A stretch of 14,407 nt of DNA from an uncultured Ruminococcus sp. (GTDB taxonomy: Bacteria > Bacillota > Clostridia > Oscillospirales > Ruminococcaceae), in contig ONNL01000171.1 in assembly GCA_900319195.1 (NCBI GenBank), forward strand, positions 1 through 14,407, written 5' to 3'. The notes under the pieces were generated by a model that did not search any database, was not told the DNA's origin, and was given only the letters and a program-made list of their open reading frames with translations. A program made the position numbers and the translations under genes. This document shows, in pieces, positions 6,195 through 13,711 of this stretch; position 1 is the stretch's first letter; each line of letters starts with the position of its first letter.

Positions 6195-7124
6195 ATGAAA
6201 ACAAGGATAACCGAACTTCTCGGCTGTGAGTACCCTATTCTTCAGGGCGGCATGGCTTGGGTAGCCGAGCACACGCTCGCTGCTGCCGTTACAAACGCAG
6301 GCGGTGTGGGACTTATTGCAGGCGGCTCTGCTCCCATTGATTACCTCAGAGACCAGATACGTCAGTGCAAGGCTGCTGTCGGAGACAAGACCTTCGGCGT
6401 GAACATCATGCTCATGAGCCCCAATGCCGACGACCTCGCACAGCTCGTTATCGACGAGGGCGTAAAAGTAGTCACGACAGGAGCAGGCAACCCCGGCAAG
6501 TACATGGAGGCATGGAAAAACGCAGGAGTAAAGGTCATTCCCGTTATCCCCTCGGTAGCGCTCGCAAAGAGAATGGAAAAGGCAGGCGCTGACGCAGTTG
6601 TCGCAGAGGGCACGGAATCGGGCGGTCACATCGGTGAGAACACTACAATGTGCCTTGTGCCGCAGGTAGTTGACGCACTCGAGATACCCGTTATCGCGGC
6701 AGGCGGTATAGCTGACGGACGCGGGATCGCAGCTTCCTTCATGCTCGGTGCAGAGGGAGTTCAGGTGGGAACACGCTTCCTCGCTTCCGACGAGTGCCAG
6801 ATACACCCGACCTTCAAGGAGCTCGTTGTCAAGGCTAAGGATACCGACAGCGTTGTTACGGGACGCTACACGGGTCACCCGTGCAGAAACATAAAGACAA
6901 AGTTTTCAAAGAAGCTTGCAATGGGCGAAAAGGACGGCTCACTCTCACCCGATGAGTTCGAGCAGCTCACACTCGGTTCGCTCCGCAAGGCAGTTCAGGA
7001 CGGCAATCTCGACGAGGGCTCGTTCCTCTGCGGAGCTATCGCAGGCATGATAAACGACGTAAAGCCGTGCAGGGAGATAATCGACGAGATGTTCGCGCAG
7101 GCTGAAAAGCTCCTCGGCAAATAA
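6195..7124 (+). CDS. fabK: FMN-dependent enoyl-ACP reductase II
   Basis: 309 aa. It performs the last reduction of each elongation cycle (trans-2-enoyl-ACP to acyl-ACP) with FMN and NAD(P)H. It is a TIM-barrel flavoprotein of the nitronate-monooxygenase/FabK superfamily: CEYPILQGGMAWVA at the N-terminus, H145 in ESGGHIG (equivalent to the FabK active-site histidine), phosphate-binding AAGGIADGRG (168-177) and GVQVGTRFLAS (188-198). Similarity to 2-nitropropane dioxygenases is expected, but its place in a complete FAS II operon lacking fabI or fabL makes FabK the firm call. FabK enzymes are insensitive to triclosan. ATG at 6195 follows AAGGAG. Confidence 0.95.
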   Translation: MKTRITELLGCEYPILQGGMAWVAEHTLAAAVTNAGGVGLIAGGSAPIDYLRDQIRQCKAAVGDKTFGVNIMLMSPNADDLAQLVIDEGVKVVTTGAGNPGKYMEAWKNAGVKVIPVIPSVALAKRMEKAGADAVVAEGTESGGHIGENTTMCLVPQVVDALEIPVIAAGGIADGRGIAASFMLGAEGVQVGTRFLASDECQIHPTFKELVVKAKDTDSVVTGRYTGHPCRNIKTKFSKKLAMGEKDGSLSPDEFEQLTLGSLRKAVQDGNLDEGSFLCGAIAGMINDVKPCREIIDEMFAQAEKLLGK

Positions 7125-7166
7125 GCCGCGGAACACTTATATCTGTTTGGATTCGGCAGAATGATA

Positions 7167-7184
7167 ACCGTTTCATCGAACGGT
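7167..7184 (+). other. Hairpin in the fabK-fabG gap
   Basis: ACCGTT (7167-7172) and AACGGT (7179-7184) form a 6-bp perfect stem with a 6-nt loop in the 94-nt gap before fabG, the longest gap within the operon. A short A-run follows, not a T-run, so this is not an intrinsic terminator. It could mark an RNA processing or stabilising site; it could also be chance. Confidence 0.3.
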
Positions 7185-7218
7185 ATGCTATAAAAAAATG
7201 ATAGAGGAGAGAAAATCA

Positions 7219-7959
7219 ATGGCAACAGCAATCGTAACAGGTGCATCACAGGGAATCGGTGCCTGCATCGCAAAAAGACTCGCAAAGGACGGCTTCGACA
7301 TTGCTCTTAACCACTACCCGAGCGACAGCGATAAGGCAAACGCTGAAAAGGTCGCTGAGGAGTGCAGAGCATTCGGAGTAAAGGCGGAGCTTTTCGCGGC
7401 TGACGTTTCAAAGTATGACGAATGCGAGAAAATGGTAAAGGACATAAAGGAAGCCTTCGGCTCGATAGACGCTCTCGTTAACAACGCAGGCATTACAAAG
7501 GACGGTCTCCTTGCAAGAATGAAGGAGTCCGACTATGACGCTGTTATCGCAGTAAATCAGAAGAGCGTTTTCAACATGACAAAATTTGCCGCAAGCGTTA
7601 TGATGAAGCAGAGACACGGCAGGATAGTAAATGTCGCTTCTGTTGCAGGTCTCTACGGAAATGCGGGACAGATGAACTATTCCGCTTCAAAGGCGGCAAT
7701 AATAGGAATGACAAAGACTACCGCAAAGGAATTCGGCTCACGCAATATCACCTGCAACGCTGTTGCTCCCGGACTTATCAGAACACCCATGACGGACGTT
7801 CTCTCCGATGAGCTCAAGCAGAAGATGATAGAGGCTGTTGCACTCAAGCGCTATGGTGAGCCCGAGGAAATCGCTTCTGTTGTTTCGTTCCTCGTTTCCG
7901 ACGACGCTTCCTACGTTTCGGGACAGGTGATCGAGATCTCTGGCGCACTTTCAATGTAA
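7219..7959 (+). CDS. fabG: 3-oxoacyl-ACP reductase
   Basis: 246 aa, a classical short-chain dehydrogenase that reduces 3-ketoacyl-ACP to 3-hydroxyacyl-ACP with NADPH. The nucleotide loop TGASQGIG is at 7-14, NNAG at 88-91, and the catalytic set is N114 region, S141, Y154 and K158 (YSASK). The C-terminal SYVSGQVIEISGALSM is the typical FabG ending. The ATG at 7219 is chosen over one 21 nt upstream, because GAGGAGAG lies between them at the right distance from 7219 and the protein then has the usual FabG length and N-terminus. fabF follows after 32 nt. Confidence 0.96.
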   Translation: MATAIVTGASQGIGACIAKRLAKDGFDIALNHYPSDSDKANAEKVAEECRAFGVKAELFAADVSKYDECEKMVKDIKEAFGSIDALVNNAGITKDGLLARMKESDYDAVIAVNQKSVFNMTKFAASVMMKQRHGRIVNVASVAGLYGNAGQMNYSASKAAIIGMTKTTAKEFGSRNITCNAVAPGLIRTPMTDVLSDELKQKMIEAVALKRYGEPEEIASVVSFLVSDDASYVSGQVIEISGALSM

Positions 7960-7991
7960 AAGCAAATATAAGGAAATCGAAAGGATAGTTT

Positions 7992-9248
7992 ATGAGCAGA
8001 AGAGTAGTTATAACAGGTATGGGAGCAGTCACACCGCTCGGCACAGGAGTTGAAAAATTCTGGCAGGGTATCCGTGACAATAAAATAGGTTTTTCATTCA
8101 TCGACAGCTTTGACACAGAACGCACAGGAGTAAAGATAGCAGGTATGGTCCGCGATTTCAACGACGAGGACTATACAGAGACAGAGGGCTGCTATGACAA
8201 GAAGGAGGCTCGCCGCCTCCAGAAGTTCACAAAGTATGCTATCGTTGCCGCACACGAGGCAATGACTGACGCAGGCACGGACTTCAGCGACATCGACCAG
8301 TACCGCGCAGGCGTAATTGTCGGAAGCGGTATCGGCGGCATAGACCTCACTCTTGAGGAGTACGCTAAGTACCTTGAAAAAGGTCCCGGACGTGTTTCAC
8401 CGTTCTATGTGCCCATGATGATAAGCAACATGGCGGCAGGCTATATCTCGATGAGAACAGGCTTCCGCGGCGCGAACTTCGACATTTCGACAGCTTGTGC
8501 TACAGGCACCAACTGCATAGGTGAGGCCTTCCGTAAGATAAGGGACGGTTACCTTGATGTCTGCCTTGCAGGCGGTACGGAGAGTACAGAGGGCGAATTC
8601 ACATTCGCAGGCTTTTCAAATATGAAGGCTCTCTCAAAGTCCGAGGACCTCGAAAGAGCGTCAACTCCCTTCGATAAGGAGAGACACGGATTTGTTCTCG
8701 GTGAGGGAAGCGGTGTCCTCGTGCTTGAGGAATACGAGCACGCAAAGGCAAGAGGTGCAAAGATATACGCTGAGGTCGCCGGCTACGGAGCTACCTGTGA
8801 CGGCTATCACATGACTTCACCCATGCCCTCGGGCGAGGCTGCTGCAAGGGGCATGAGCCTTGCTATCGAGGAGGCCGGACTCACACCGAAGGACATTGAT
8901 TACATCAACGCTCACGGCACATCAACAGGTCTCAACGACAAGTATGAAACTGCTGCAATCAAGCTTGCCTTCGGTGACGAGGCAAAGAATGTGAAGATAA
9001 ACTCAACAAAGTCCATGATAGGTCACCTTCTCGGTGCAGCAGGCGCTGTTGAGGCTATCGTCTGTGCGAAGTCCATTCAGGACGGCTTTATCCACCGCAC
9101 TCTCGGCTATAAGGTGCCCGATGAGGAATGCGACCTTAACTACTGCACAGAAGGAAACATCGAGCAGGAGGTAAACGCTGCCATTTCAAATTCACTCGGA
9201 TTCGGCGGACATAATGCTACCCTCTGCTTCAGAAAAGTTACAGATTAA
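7992..9248 (+). CDS. fabF: Beta-ketoacyl-ACP synthase II
   Basis: 418 aa. It condenses acyl-ACP with malonyl-ACP in each elongation round. Thiolase-fold Cys-His-His active site: C169 in DISTACATGTNC, H308 in NAHGTST and H345 in MIGHLLGA, with K340 and the gating phenylalanine F404 in GFGGHN. The N-terminus MSRRVVITGMGAVTPLG is typical. It is the only elongating synthase in the window. GAAAGGA lies before the ATG. The accB ribosome site overlaps its stop codon (TAAGGAG). Confidence 0.97.
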   Translation: MSRRVVITGMGAVTPLGTGVEKFWQGIRDNKIGFSFIDSFDTERTGVKIAGMVRDFNDEDYTETEGCYDKKEARRLQKFTKYAIVAAHEAMTDAGTDFSDIDQYRAGVIVGSGIGGIDLTLEEYAKYLEKGPGRVSPFYVPMMISNMAAGYISMRTGFRGANFDISTACATGTNCIGEAFRKIRDGYLDVCLAGGTESTEGEFTFAGFSNMKALSKSEDLERASTPFDKERHGFVLGEGSGVLVLEEYEHAKARGAKIYAEVAGYGATCDGYHMTSPMPSGEAAARGMSLAIEEAGLTPKDIDYINAHGTSTGLNDKYETAAIKLAFGDEAKNVKINSTKSMIGHLLGAAGAVEAIVCAKSIQDGFIHRTLGYKVPDEECDLNYCTEGNIEQEVNAAISNSLGFGGHNATLCFRKVTD

Positions 9249-9259
9249 GGAGACTGTCA

Positions 9260-9736
9260 ATGAAAGAGATATTAGGTATGACCGATGTTGAAACTATCGG
9301 CAGACTTGCTGACATGGTAAAGGAAAAGGAGCTCTCGGAGATAACTGTCTGCGATGGTGAAAGGATGATAACGATAAAGGGCAGGGAGTGCGCTCCGCCG
9401 CCTGCACCTGCATTTATACCTCAGATGAATATGGCTGCACTGACAGCTCCGTCCGCTCCCGCTGCACAGCCCGAGCAGGCACCGAAGCAGGAGGCTGTAA
9501 GCGGAAACGTAGTAAAATCGCCCATAGTTGGCACTTTCTACGCTTCGCCTTCACCCGATAAGCCTGCATTTGTCAAGGTCGGTGACAAGGTTAAGAAGGG
9601 CGATGTCATAATGATAATCGAGTCTATGAAGCTCATGAACGAGATCCAGTCGGATTTCGACGGAGTTGTAGACAAGATACTCGTTACGGACGGTCAGGCT
9701 GTTGAATTTGACCAGCCGCTCATGATAATCAAGTAA
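9260..9736 (+). CDS. accB: Biotin carboxyl carrier protein of acetyl-CoA carboxylase
   Basis: 158 aa. An N-terminal helical segment (1-45) is followed by a Pro/Ala-rich flexible linker (about 46-80) and the biotinyl domain (84-158). The acceptor lysine is K124 in ESMKLMN; the common form is EAMKLMN, so the alanine-to-serine change is a minor variant also found in other biotin proteins. The preceding SPIVGTFYASPSP is the standard start of the domain. The carrier shuttles CO2 from AccC to AccD/AccA. It lies between fabF and fabZ, as in streptococcal and clostridial clusters. Confidence 0.96.
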   Translation: MKEILGMTDVETIGRLADMVKEKELSEITVCDGERMITIKGRECAPPPAPAFIPQMNMAALTAPSAPAAQPEQAPKQEAVSGNVVKSPIVGTFYASPSPDKPAFVKVGDKVKKGDVIMIIESMKLMNEIQSDFDGVVDKILVTDGQAVEFDQPLMIIK

Positions 9737-9805
9737 AGCATAACACCCACACGTACAATATTTCGATCCGCACTGACGGACCCGCATAAAGAAGGAGGCA
9801 CCCCA

Positions 9806-10255
9806 ATGTCCGATATATTAATGAACAAAGAACAAATAATGGAAATTATCCCCCACCGCGACCCGTTTCTGCTCATAGATGAGGTTCTCGAAATGGACGA
9901 CACACATATCAAGGCAAGAAAATATATCAGAGAAGATGACTTCTGGTTCAAGGGTCATTTCCCCGGTTATCCTGTAACTCCGGGAGTGCTCATGATAGAG
10001 ATGCTCGCACAGGCAGGAGCAGTTTGTATGCTCTCAAAGCCTGAGTACAAGGGCAGACTTGCCTTCTTCGGCGGTATTGACAAGGCTAAATTTCGCCGTC
10101 AGGTAGTCCCCGGCGACGTGCTTGACCTTGAGGTCGAGATAATCCGTCAGAGAGGTCCCATAGGTACAGGAAGGGGTCTTGCCACAGTAGGCGGCAAGAA
10201 GGCGGTATCATGCGAGATAACCTTTGCTGTATCTGACAGAAATAAGGAAGAGTAA
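9806..10255 (+). CDS. fabZ: 3-hydroxyacyl-ACP dehydratase
   Basis: 149 aa hot-dog-fold enzyme that removes water from 3-hydroxyacyl-ACP. IIPHRDPFLLIDEV (14-27) is the family signature, followed by the catalytic histidine H51 in FKGHFPGYPVTPGV and E65 in MIEMLAQ. The start at 9806 has GAAGGAGG at ideal spacing; an in-frame ATG 18 nt later lacks one. The 69-nt gap from accB holds only this ribosome site. The stop is one base before the accC start. Confidence 0.96.
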   Translation: MSDILMNKEQIMEIIPHRDPFLLIDEVLEMDDTHIKARKYIREDDFWFKGHFPGYPVTPGVLMIEMLAQAGAVCMLSKPEYKGRLAFFGGIDKAKFRRQVVPGDVLDLEVEIIRQRGPIGTGRGLATVGGKKAVSCEITFAVSDRNKEE

Positions 10256-10256
10256 A

Positions 10257-11609
10257 ATGTTCAGAAAAATTTTGATCGCCAACAGAGGAGAGATAGCTGT
10301 CAGGATAATCAGAGCGTGCCGTGAGCTCGGAGTACACAGTGTAGCGGTATACTCAACGGCTGACAGAAACTCCCTGCACGCACAGATAGCTGACGAGGCG
10401 GTGTGCATAGGTCCGCCTGCAACCAAGGACAGCTATCTCAATATGAATGCGATGATCCAGGCTGCCAAGAATACAGGTGCCGAGGCTATCCACCCCGGTT
10501 TTGGGTTCCTTTCGGAGAATTCGGACTTTGCAAGGCTCTGTGAGGCAAATGATATAGAATTCATAGGACCGAGCTACAACTCGATAGATATGCTCGGAAA
10601 CAAGGCTGCCGCAAAGGAGACTATGGCTGCCGCAGGAGTCCCTGTTATCCCGGGCTCTGACGGTGCTGTCCGCAGCATCGGGGAGGCGCGTGAGGCTGCT
10701 GAAAAGGCAGGCTACCCGATACTTGTAAAGGCTTCGGCAGGCGGCGGCGGACGCGGTATTCGCCGTGTCGATATGCCCTCGCAGCTTGAGGAGCAGATGA
10801 CGCTCGCTCAGCAGGAGGCTAAGAATTTCTTCGGTGACGACGCTGTTTATATCGAGAAATTCCTCGTGAATCCGCACCATGTCGAGATACAGATAATCGC
10901 TGATAAAATGGGCAATATCGTCTATCTCGGTGAGCGCGACTGCTCAATGCAGCGCCGCAATCAGAAGGTGCTCGAGGAGTGCCCGAGCCCTGTTGTTGAT
11001 GCCGACCTCAGAAAGAGAATGGGCGAGGCTGCTGTCACTGCGGCAAAGCAGTGCGGCTACTACAACGCAGGTACGATAGAATTCCTCGTGGACGCAAACC
11101 ACGATTTCTACTTCATGGAAATGAACACACGTATACAGGTCGAGCACGGCATTACCGAGGAGGTAACGGGTATCGACCTCGTGAAAGCTCAGATAGAGGT
11201 CGCAGCCGGACTTCCGCTGAAGTTCACACAGTCCGACATCAAGATGCGCGGTCACGCGATAGAGTGCCGCATTAATGCCGAGGACCCGAGCCACGACTTC
11301 CGTCCTTCTCCCGGCACTATAACCGCTCTGTATATGCCCGGCGGTCCCGGAATACGTATCGACGGCGCTATCTATCAGGGATACACTATCACTCCCTACT
11401 ACGACTCGATGCTCAGCAAGCTCATCGCTCACGGTTCAAGCCGCGAGGTAGCGATAAGCAAGATGAAATGGGCACTCTCGGAGTTCATCGTCGAGGGAGT
11501 TGATACCAACATAGACTTCCAGCTTGAGATAATAAAGCAGCCCGAATTCAGAAGCGGAAACTATGATAACGGCTATCTGAACAGGTTTATGGAAAAACAC
11601 AAAAAGTGA
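10257..11609 (+). CDS. accC: Biotin carboxylase subunit of acetyl-CoA carboxylase
   Basis: 450 aa ATP-grasp enzyme that carboxylates biotin on AccB using bicarbonate and ATP. Visible are the N-terminal ILIANRGEIAVRIIRA, AIHPGFGFLSEN (78-89), K116, the glycine loop GGGGRG (162-167), H209 in HHVEIQ, metal ligands E288 and N290 with R292 in MEMNTRIQ, and R338 in AIECRINAED. The motif usually read as QVEHPVTE is QVEHGITE here; E296 and H297 are kept. The start at 10257 is chosen because an upstream in-frame start would lie inside fabZ and add 11 unrelated residues, and AAGGAAG sits at 10244-10250. The gap to fabZ is one nucleotide. Confidence 0.97.
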   Translation: MFRKILIANRGEIAVRIIRACRELGVHSVAVYSTADRNSLHAQIADEAVCIGPPATKDSYLNMNAMIQAAKNTGAEAIHPGFGFLSENSDFARLCEANDIEFIGPSYNSIDMLGNKAAAKETMAAAGVPVIPGSDGAVRSIGEAREAAEKAGYPILVKASAGGGGRGIRRVDMPSQLEEQMTLAQQEAKNFFGDDAVYIEKFLVNPHHVEIQIIADKMGNIVYLGERDCSMQRRNQKVLEECPSPVVDADLRKRMGEAAVTAAKQCGYYNAGTIEFLVDANHDFYFMEMNTRIQVEHGITEEVTGIDLVKAQIEVAAGLPLKFTQSDIKMRGHAIECRINAEDPSHDFRPSPGTITALYMPGGPGIRIDGAIYQGYTITPYYDSMLSKLIAHGSSREVAISKMKWALSEFIVEGVDTNIDFQLEIIKQPEFRSGNYDNGYLNRFMEKHKK

Positions 11610-11614
11610 AACGC

Positions 11615-11620
11615 GGTGAT
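11615..11620 (+). promoter_or_regulatory. Atypical ribosome binding site of accD
   Basis: GGTGAT, 5 nt before the TTG start of accD, matches the downstream half of the extended Shine-Dalgarno sequence (GGTGATC) and not the AGGAG core used by every other gene here. Together with the TTG start it suggests weaker initiation, or dependence on ribosomes finishing accC 16 nt upstream. Confidence 0.5.
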
Positions 11621-11625
11621 AACAA

Positions 11626-12474
11626 TTGTTTGAAAATTTTTTTAACGTAGTAAAGCAGCGCTTCAACGACGGCGACGACATCGTAGAGAATAACCCGACG
11701 TTCAAATGTCCGCGCTGTCAGAGCATTATTCCGCTCAGCAGATACGAAAATCTGCGCCGTGTATGCCCCAACTGCAACTACCACGGCAGAATATCGGCAA
11801 AGGAGCGCATTGCAATAACGCTCGACAAGAACAGCTTCAGGGAATTTGACGAGAGCATGAAGAGCTGCAACCCTATCGACTTCCCCGAATACAACGAGAA
11901 GCAGGCGGAGCTCCGTGAAAAGACAGGCATAAACGACGCCGTAGTGACAGGTACGGGACTTATAAAGGGCTCGCCTGTAGTTATAGGCGTGATGGACTCG
12001 AACTACATGATGGGCTCTATGGGCAGCGTTGTGGGCGAGAAAATTGCAAGAGCGTTTGAATACGCAACAGAGAACGACCTGCCCGTAATTATGTTCACGG
12101 CTTCGGGCGGTGCAAGAATGCAGGAGGGTATTGTCTCCCTCATGCAGATGGCTAAGACATCGGGCGCTGTAAAGCTCCACAGTGAGCGCGGCGGACTCTA
12201 CATCACGGTCATGACAGACCCCACAACAGGCGGTGTCACGGCAAGCTTCGCCTCGCTTGGTGATATTATCATCGCAGAGCCGAAGGTGCTCATAGGCTTC
12301 GCAGGACGCAGAGTTATCGAGAATACTATCCGCCAGCGTCTCCCCGAGGGATTTCAGCTTGCGGAATTCATGTACGAAAAAGGCTTTGTTGACATGATAG
12401 TCGAGCGCAGAAAAATGAGGAGCGTGCTTTCACATCTTCTCAAGCTCCACGGCTATGTACCAAAGGAGGTCTGA
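11626..12474 (+). CDS. accD: Acetyl-CoA carboxylase carboxyltransferase subunit beta
   Basis: 282 aa. With AccA it moves the carboxyl group from biotin to acetyl-CoA, giving malonyl-CoA. The N-terminal zinc ribbon has C28, C31, C47 and C50 (CPRC...CPNC). The crotonase-fold domain shows MGSMGSVVGEKI, TASGGARMQEG and DPTTGGVTASFA, which build the acyl-CoA and oxyanion sites. No ATG is available near the family N-terminus; a TTG is used as start, giving MFENFFNVVKQRF. The stop is 3 nt before accA, whose ribosome site AAAGGAGG lies inside accD. Confidence 0.95.
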   Translation: MFENFFNVVKQRFNDGDDIVENNPTFKCPRCQSIIPLSRYENLRRVCPNCNYHGRISAKERIAITLDKNSFREFDESMKSCNPIDFPEYNEKQAELREKTGINDAVVTGTGLIKGSPVVIGVMDSNYMMGSMGSVVGEKIARAFEYATENDLPVIMFTASGGARMQEGIVSLMQMAKTSGAVKLHSERGGLYITVMTDPTTGGVTASFASLGDIIIAEPKVLIGFAGRRVIENTIRQRLPEGFQLAEFMYEKGFVDMIVERRKMRSVLSHLLKLHGYVPKEV

Positions 12475-12477
12475 GCG

Positions 12478-13284
12478 ATGAGTGAGAAAAAATCTGCGTG
12501 GGAAGGTCTCAGCATAGTCCACACAAAAGGCAGACCGACGATAAGGGACTATATCCCGCTCGTTTTCAATGATTTCTATGAGATGCACGGTGACCGCTGC
12601 TTCGGTGACGATAAGGCTATACTCGGCGGTATTGCACGTCTTGACAAGCAGCCTGTGACCATAATCGCTCAGGTAAAGGGCAGAGACCTTAACGAGAACA
12701 AGGAATGCAATTTTGCAATGCCGAATCCCGAGGGCTACAGAAAGGCTCTCAGGCTCGCTAAACAGGCTGAGAAATTCCATAGACCTATCATATGCTTCAT
12801 TGATACTCCGGGCGCTTATCCGGGCATAGAGGCAGAGGAGAGAGGCATCGGTGAGGCTATCGCAAAGAACATCTCTGACTTCATGACGCTGCGCACTCCG
12901 ATAATCTCTATCGTGCTCGGTGAGGGCGGCAGCGGCGGCGCACTTGCACTCGGAGTCTGCGACGAGCTTGCCATGCTCGAAAACGCACAGTATTCCGTAC
13001 TCTCGCCCCGAGGCTTCGCAAGCATACTCTGGAAGGACGCTTCACGCGAGCAGGAGGCAAGCGAGATAATGTGCATAACTGCCGAAGATATGGTACGTCT
13101 CGGCGTTGCAGAGGCTATCATCGAGGAGCCTCCCGGTGGGGCACATAACGATTTAGACAAAATTTCAGAAAATATCAAGGAATATTTGTCACAGAAAATT
13201 CAAGAAAAATGTCAAAAAGATATTGACGTTTTGATAAAAGAACGGTATACTAAATTTAGAAAAATCGGAGAGTTCACAGAGTGA
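12478..13284 (+). CDS. accA: Acetyl-CoA carboxylase carboxyltransferase subunit alpha
   Basis: 268 aa, about 50 residues shorter at the N-terminus than the enterobacterial form, as is common in Firmicutes. The crotonase fold shows HGDRCFGDD (37-45), FIDTPGAYPG (107-116), GEGGSGGALALG (148-159) and YSVLSPRGFASILWKD (172-186). It forms the carboxyltransferase with AccD. The last 140 or so bases are clearly more AT-rich than the rest of the gene and encode a lysine-rich tail (226-268). That stretch also contains a strong promoter for acpP, so its composition may be shaped by this second role. Confidence 0.96.
   Translation: MSEKKSAWEGLSIVHTKGRPTIRDYIPLVFNDFYEMHGDRCFGDDKAILGGIARLDKQPVTIIAQVKGRDLNENKECNFAMPNPEGYRKALRLAKQAEKFHRPIICFIDTPGAYPGIEAEERGIGEAIAKNISDFMTLRTPIISIVLGEGGSGGALALGVCDELAMLENAQYSVLSPRGFASILWKDASREQEASEIMCITAEDMVRLGVAEAIIEEPPGGAHNDLDKISENIKEYLSQKIQEKCQKDIDVLIKERYTKFRKIGEFTE
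13223..13251 (+). promoter_or_regulatory. Internal promoter for acpP within the 3' end of accA
   Basis: TTGACG (13223-13228) and TATACT (13246-13251), each 5 of 6 to consensus, are exactly 17 nt apart. Initiation near 13258 would give acpP a leader of about 95 nt with two hairpins. The sequence is at the same time coding (Asp-Val...Tyr-Thr of AccA). ACP is needed in much larger amounts than the enzymes, which fits an extra promoter. Confidence 0.65.
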
Positions 13285-13318
13285 CCCTCCGATTAGAAAA
13301 AAAGCAGCCTAAAGGCTG
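13263..13318 (+). promoter_or_regulatory. Paired hairpins in the acpP leader
   Basis: AATCGGAG (13263-13270) pairs perfectly with CTCCGATT (13287-13294) across the accA stop codon, and CAGCC (13305-13309) pairs with GGCTG (13314-13318) around a TAAA loop. Neither is followed by a T-tract, so they are not intrinsic terminators. They may stabilise the short acpP transcript or mark a processing site between accA and acpP. Confidence 0.45.
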
Positions 13319-13353
13319 TGGTCAATTATATATTTTAAATGGAGGAAATAACC

Positions 13354-13596
13354 ATGACATTTGACAAAATCAAGGATATTATCGCAGAGCAGCTCAGCGT
13401 TGACGCTGAAGAGATCAAGGCTGAATCCAATCTTCAGGACGATCTCGGTGCAGATTCACTTGATATCGTTGATCTTATTCAGTCTATAGAGGACGAGTTT
13501 GATCTCTCTATCCCTGACGAAGCAGTTGAGGGTATCAAGACAGTCGGTGACATCGTAAGCTACATTGATAAGGAAACAGGAGCTTCCGAGGACTAA
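13354..13596 (+). CDS. acpP: Acyl carrier protein
   Basis: 80 aa acidic four-helix protein carrying growing acyl chains on a 4'-phosphopantetheine arm. The arm is attached to S35 in LGADSLDIVDL. The helix after it, DIVDLIQSIEDEFDLSIPDE, is the docking helix for the FAS enzymes. The start at 13354 is chosen over an ATG 15 nt upstream, which overlaps the GGAGG ribosome site and would add MEEIT before the usual N-terminus. In many Firmicutes acpP sits between fabH and fabK; here it is last, with its own promoter in accA and an intrinsic terminator behind it, so it can be made alone or with the operon. Confidence 0.97.
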   Translation: MTFDKIKDIIAEQLSVDAEEIKAESNLQDDLGADSLDIVDLIQSIEDEFDLSIPDEAVEGIKTVGDIVSYIDKETGASED

Positions 13597-13604
13597 TTCA
13601 AAAA

Positions 13605-13627
13605 GCGGTCGAAAGACCGCCTTTTTT
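13605..13627 (+). terminator. Intrinsic terminator of the fab/acc/acpP operon
   Basis: GCGGTC (13605-13610), a GAAA tetraloop and GACCGC (13615-13620) are followed by C and six T. It begins 8 nt past the acpP stop and is a typical Rho-independent terminator. Confidence 0.9.
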
Positions 13628-13651
13628 GTTATTTATAACCGCCTTGAAATA

Positions 13652-13680
13652 TTGACTTTTTTGCATTCAGATGATATAAT
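13652..13680 (+). promoter_or_regulatory. Promoter of the lipoprotein-dockerin gene
   Basis: TTGACT (13652-13657, 5 of 6) and TATAAT (13675-13680, perfect) are separated by 17 nt. Transcription would start near 13687, and GAAAGGA lies 8 nt before the ATG at 13712. The gene is therefore an independent unit, expected to be well transcribed. Confidence 0.8.
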
Positions 13681-13711
13681 ATAGTTATCACATTATGAAA
13701 GGATAATTACA

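Noticed and set aside
6174..6878. Long minus-strand open frame of 234 codons opposite fabK
   Set aside because: It is a shadow of fabK, which has all family motifs and a good ribosome site; the antisense frame has no start signal and a cysteine/histidine-rich composition typical of reverse-complement reading.
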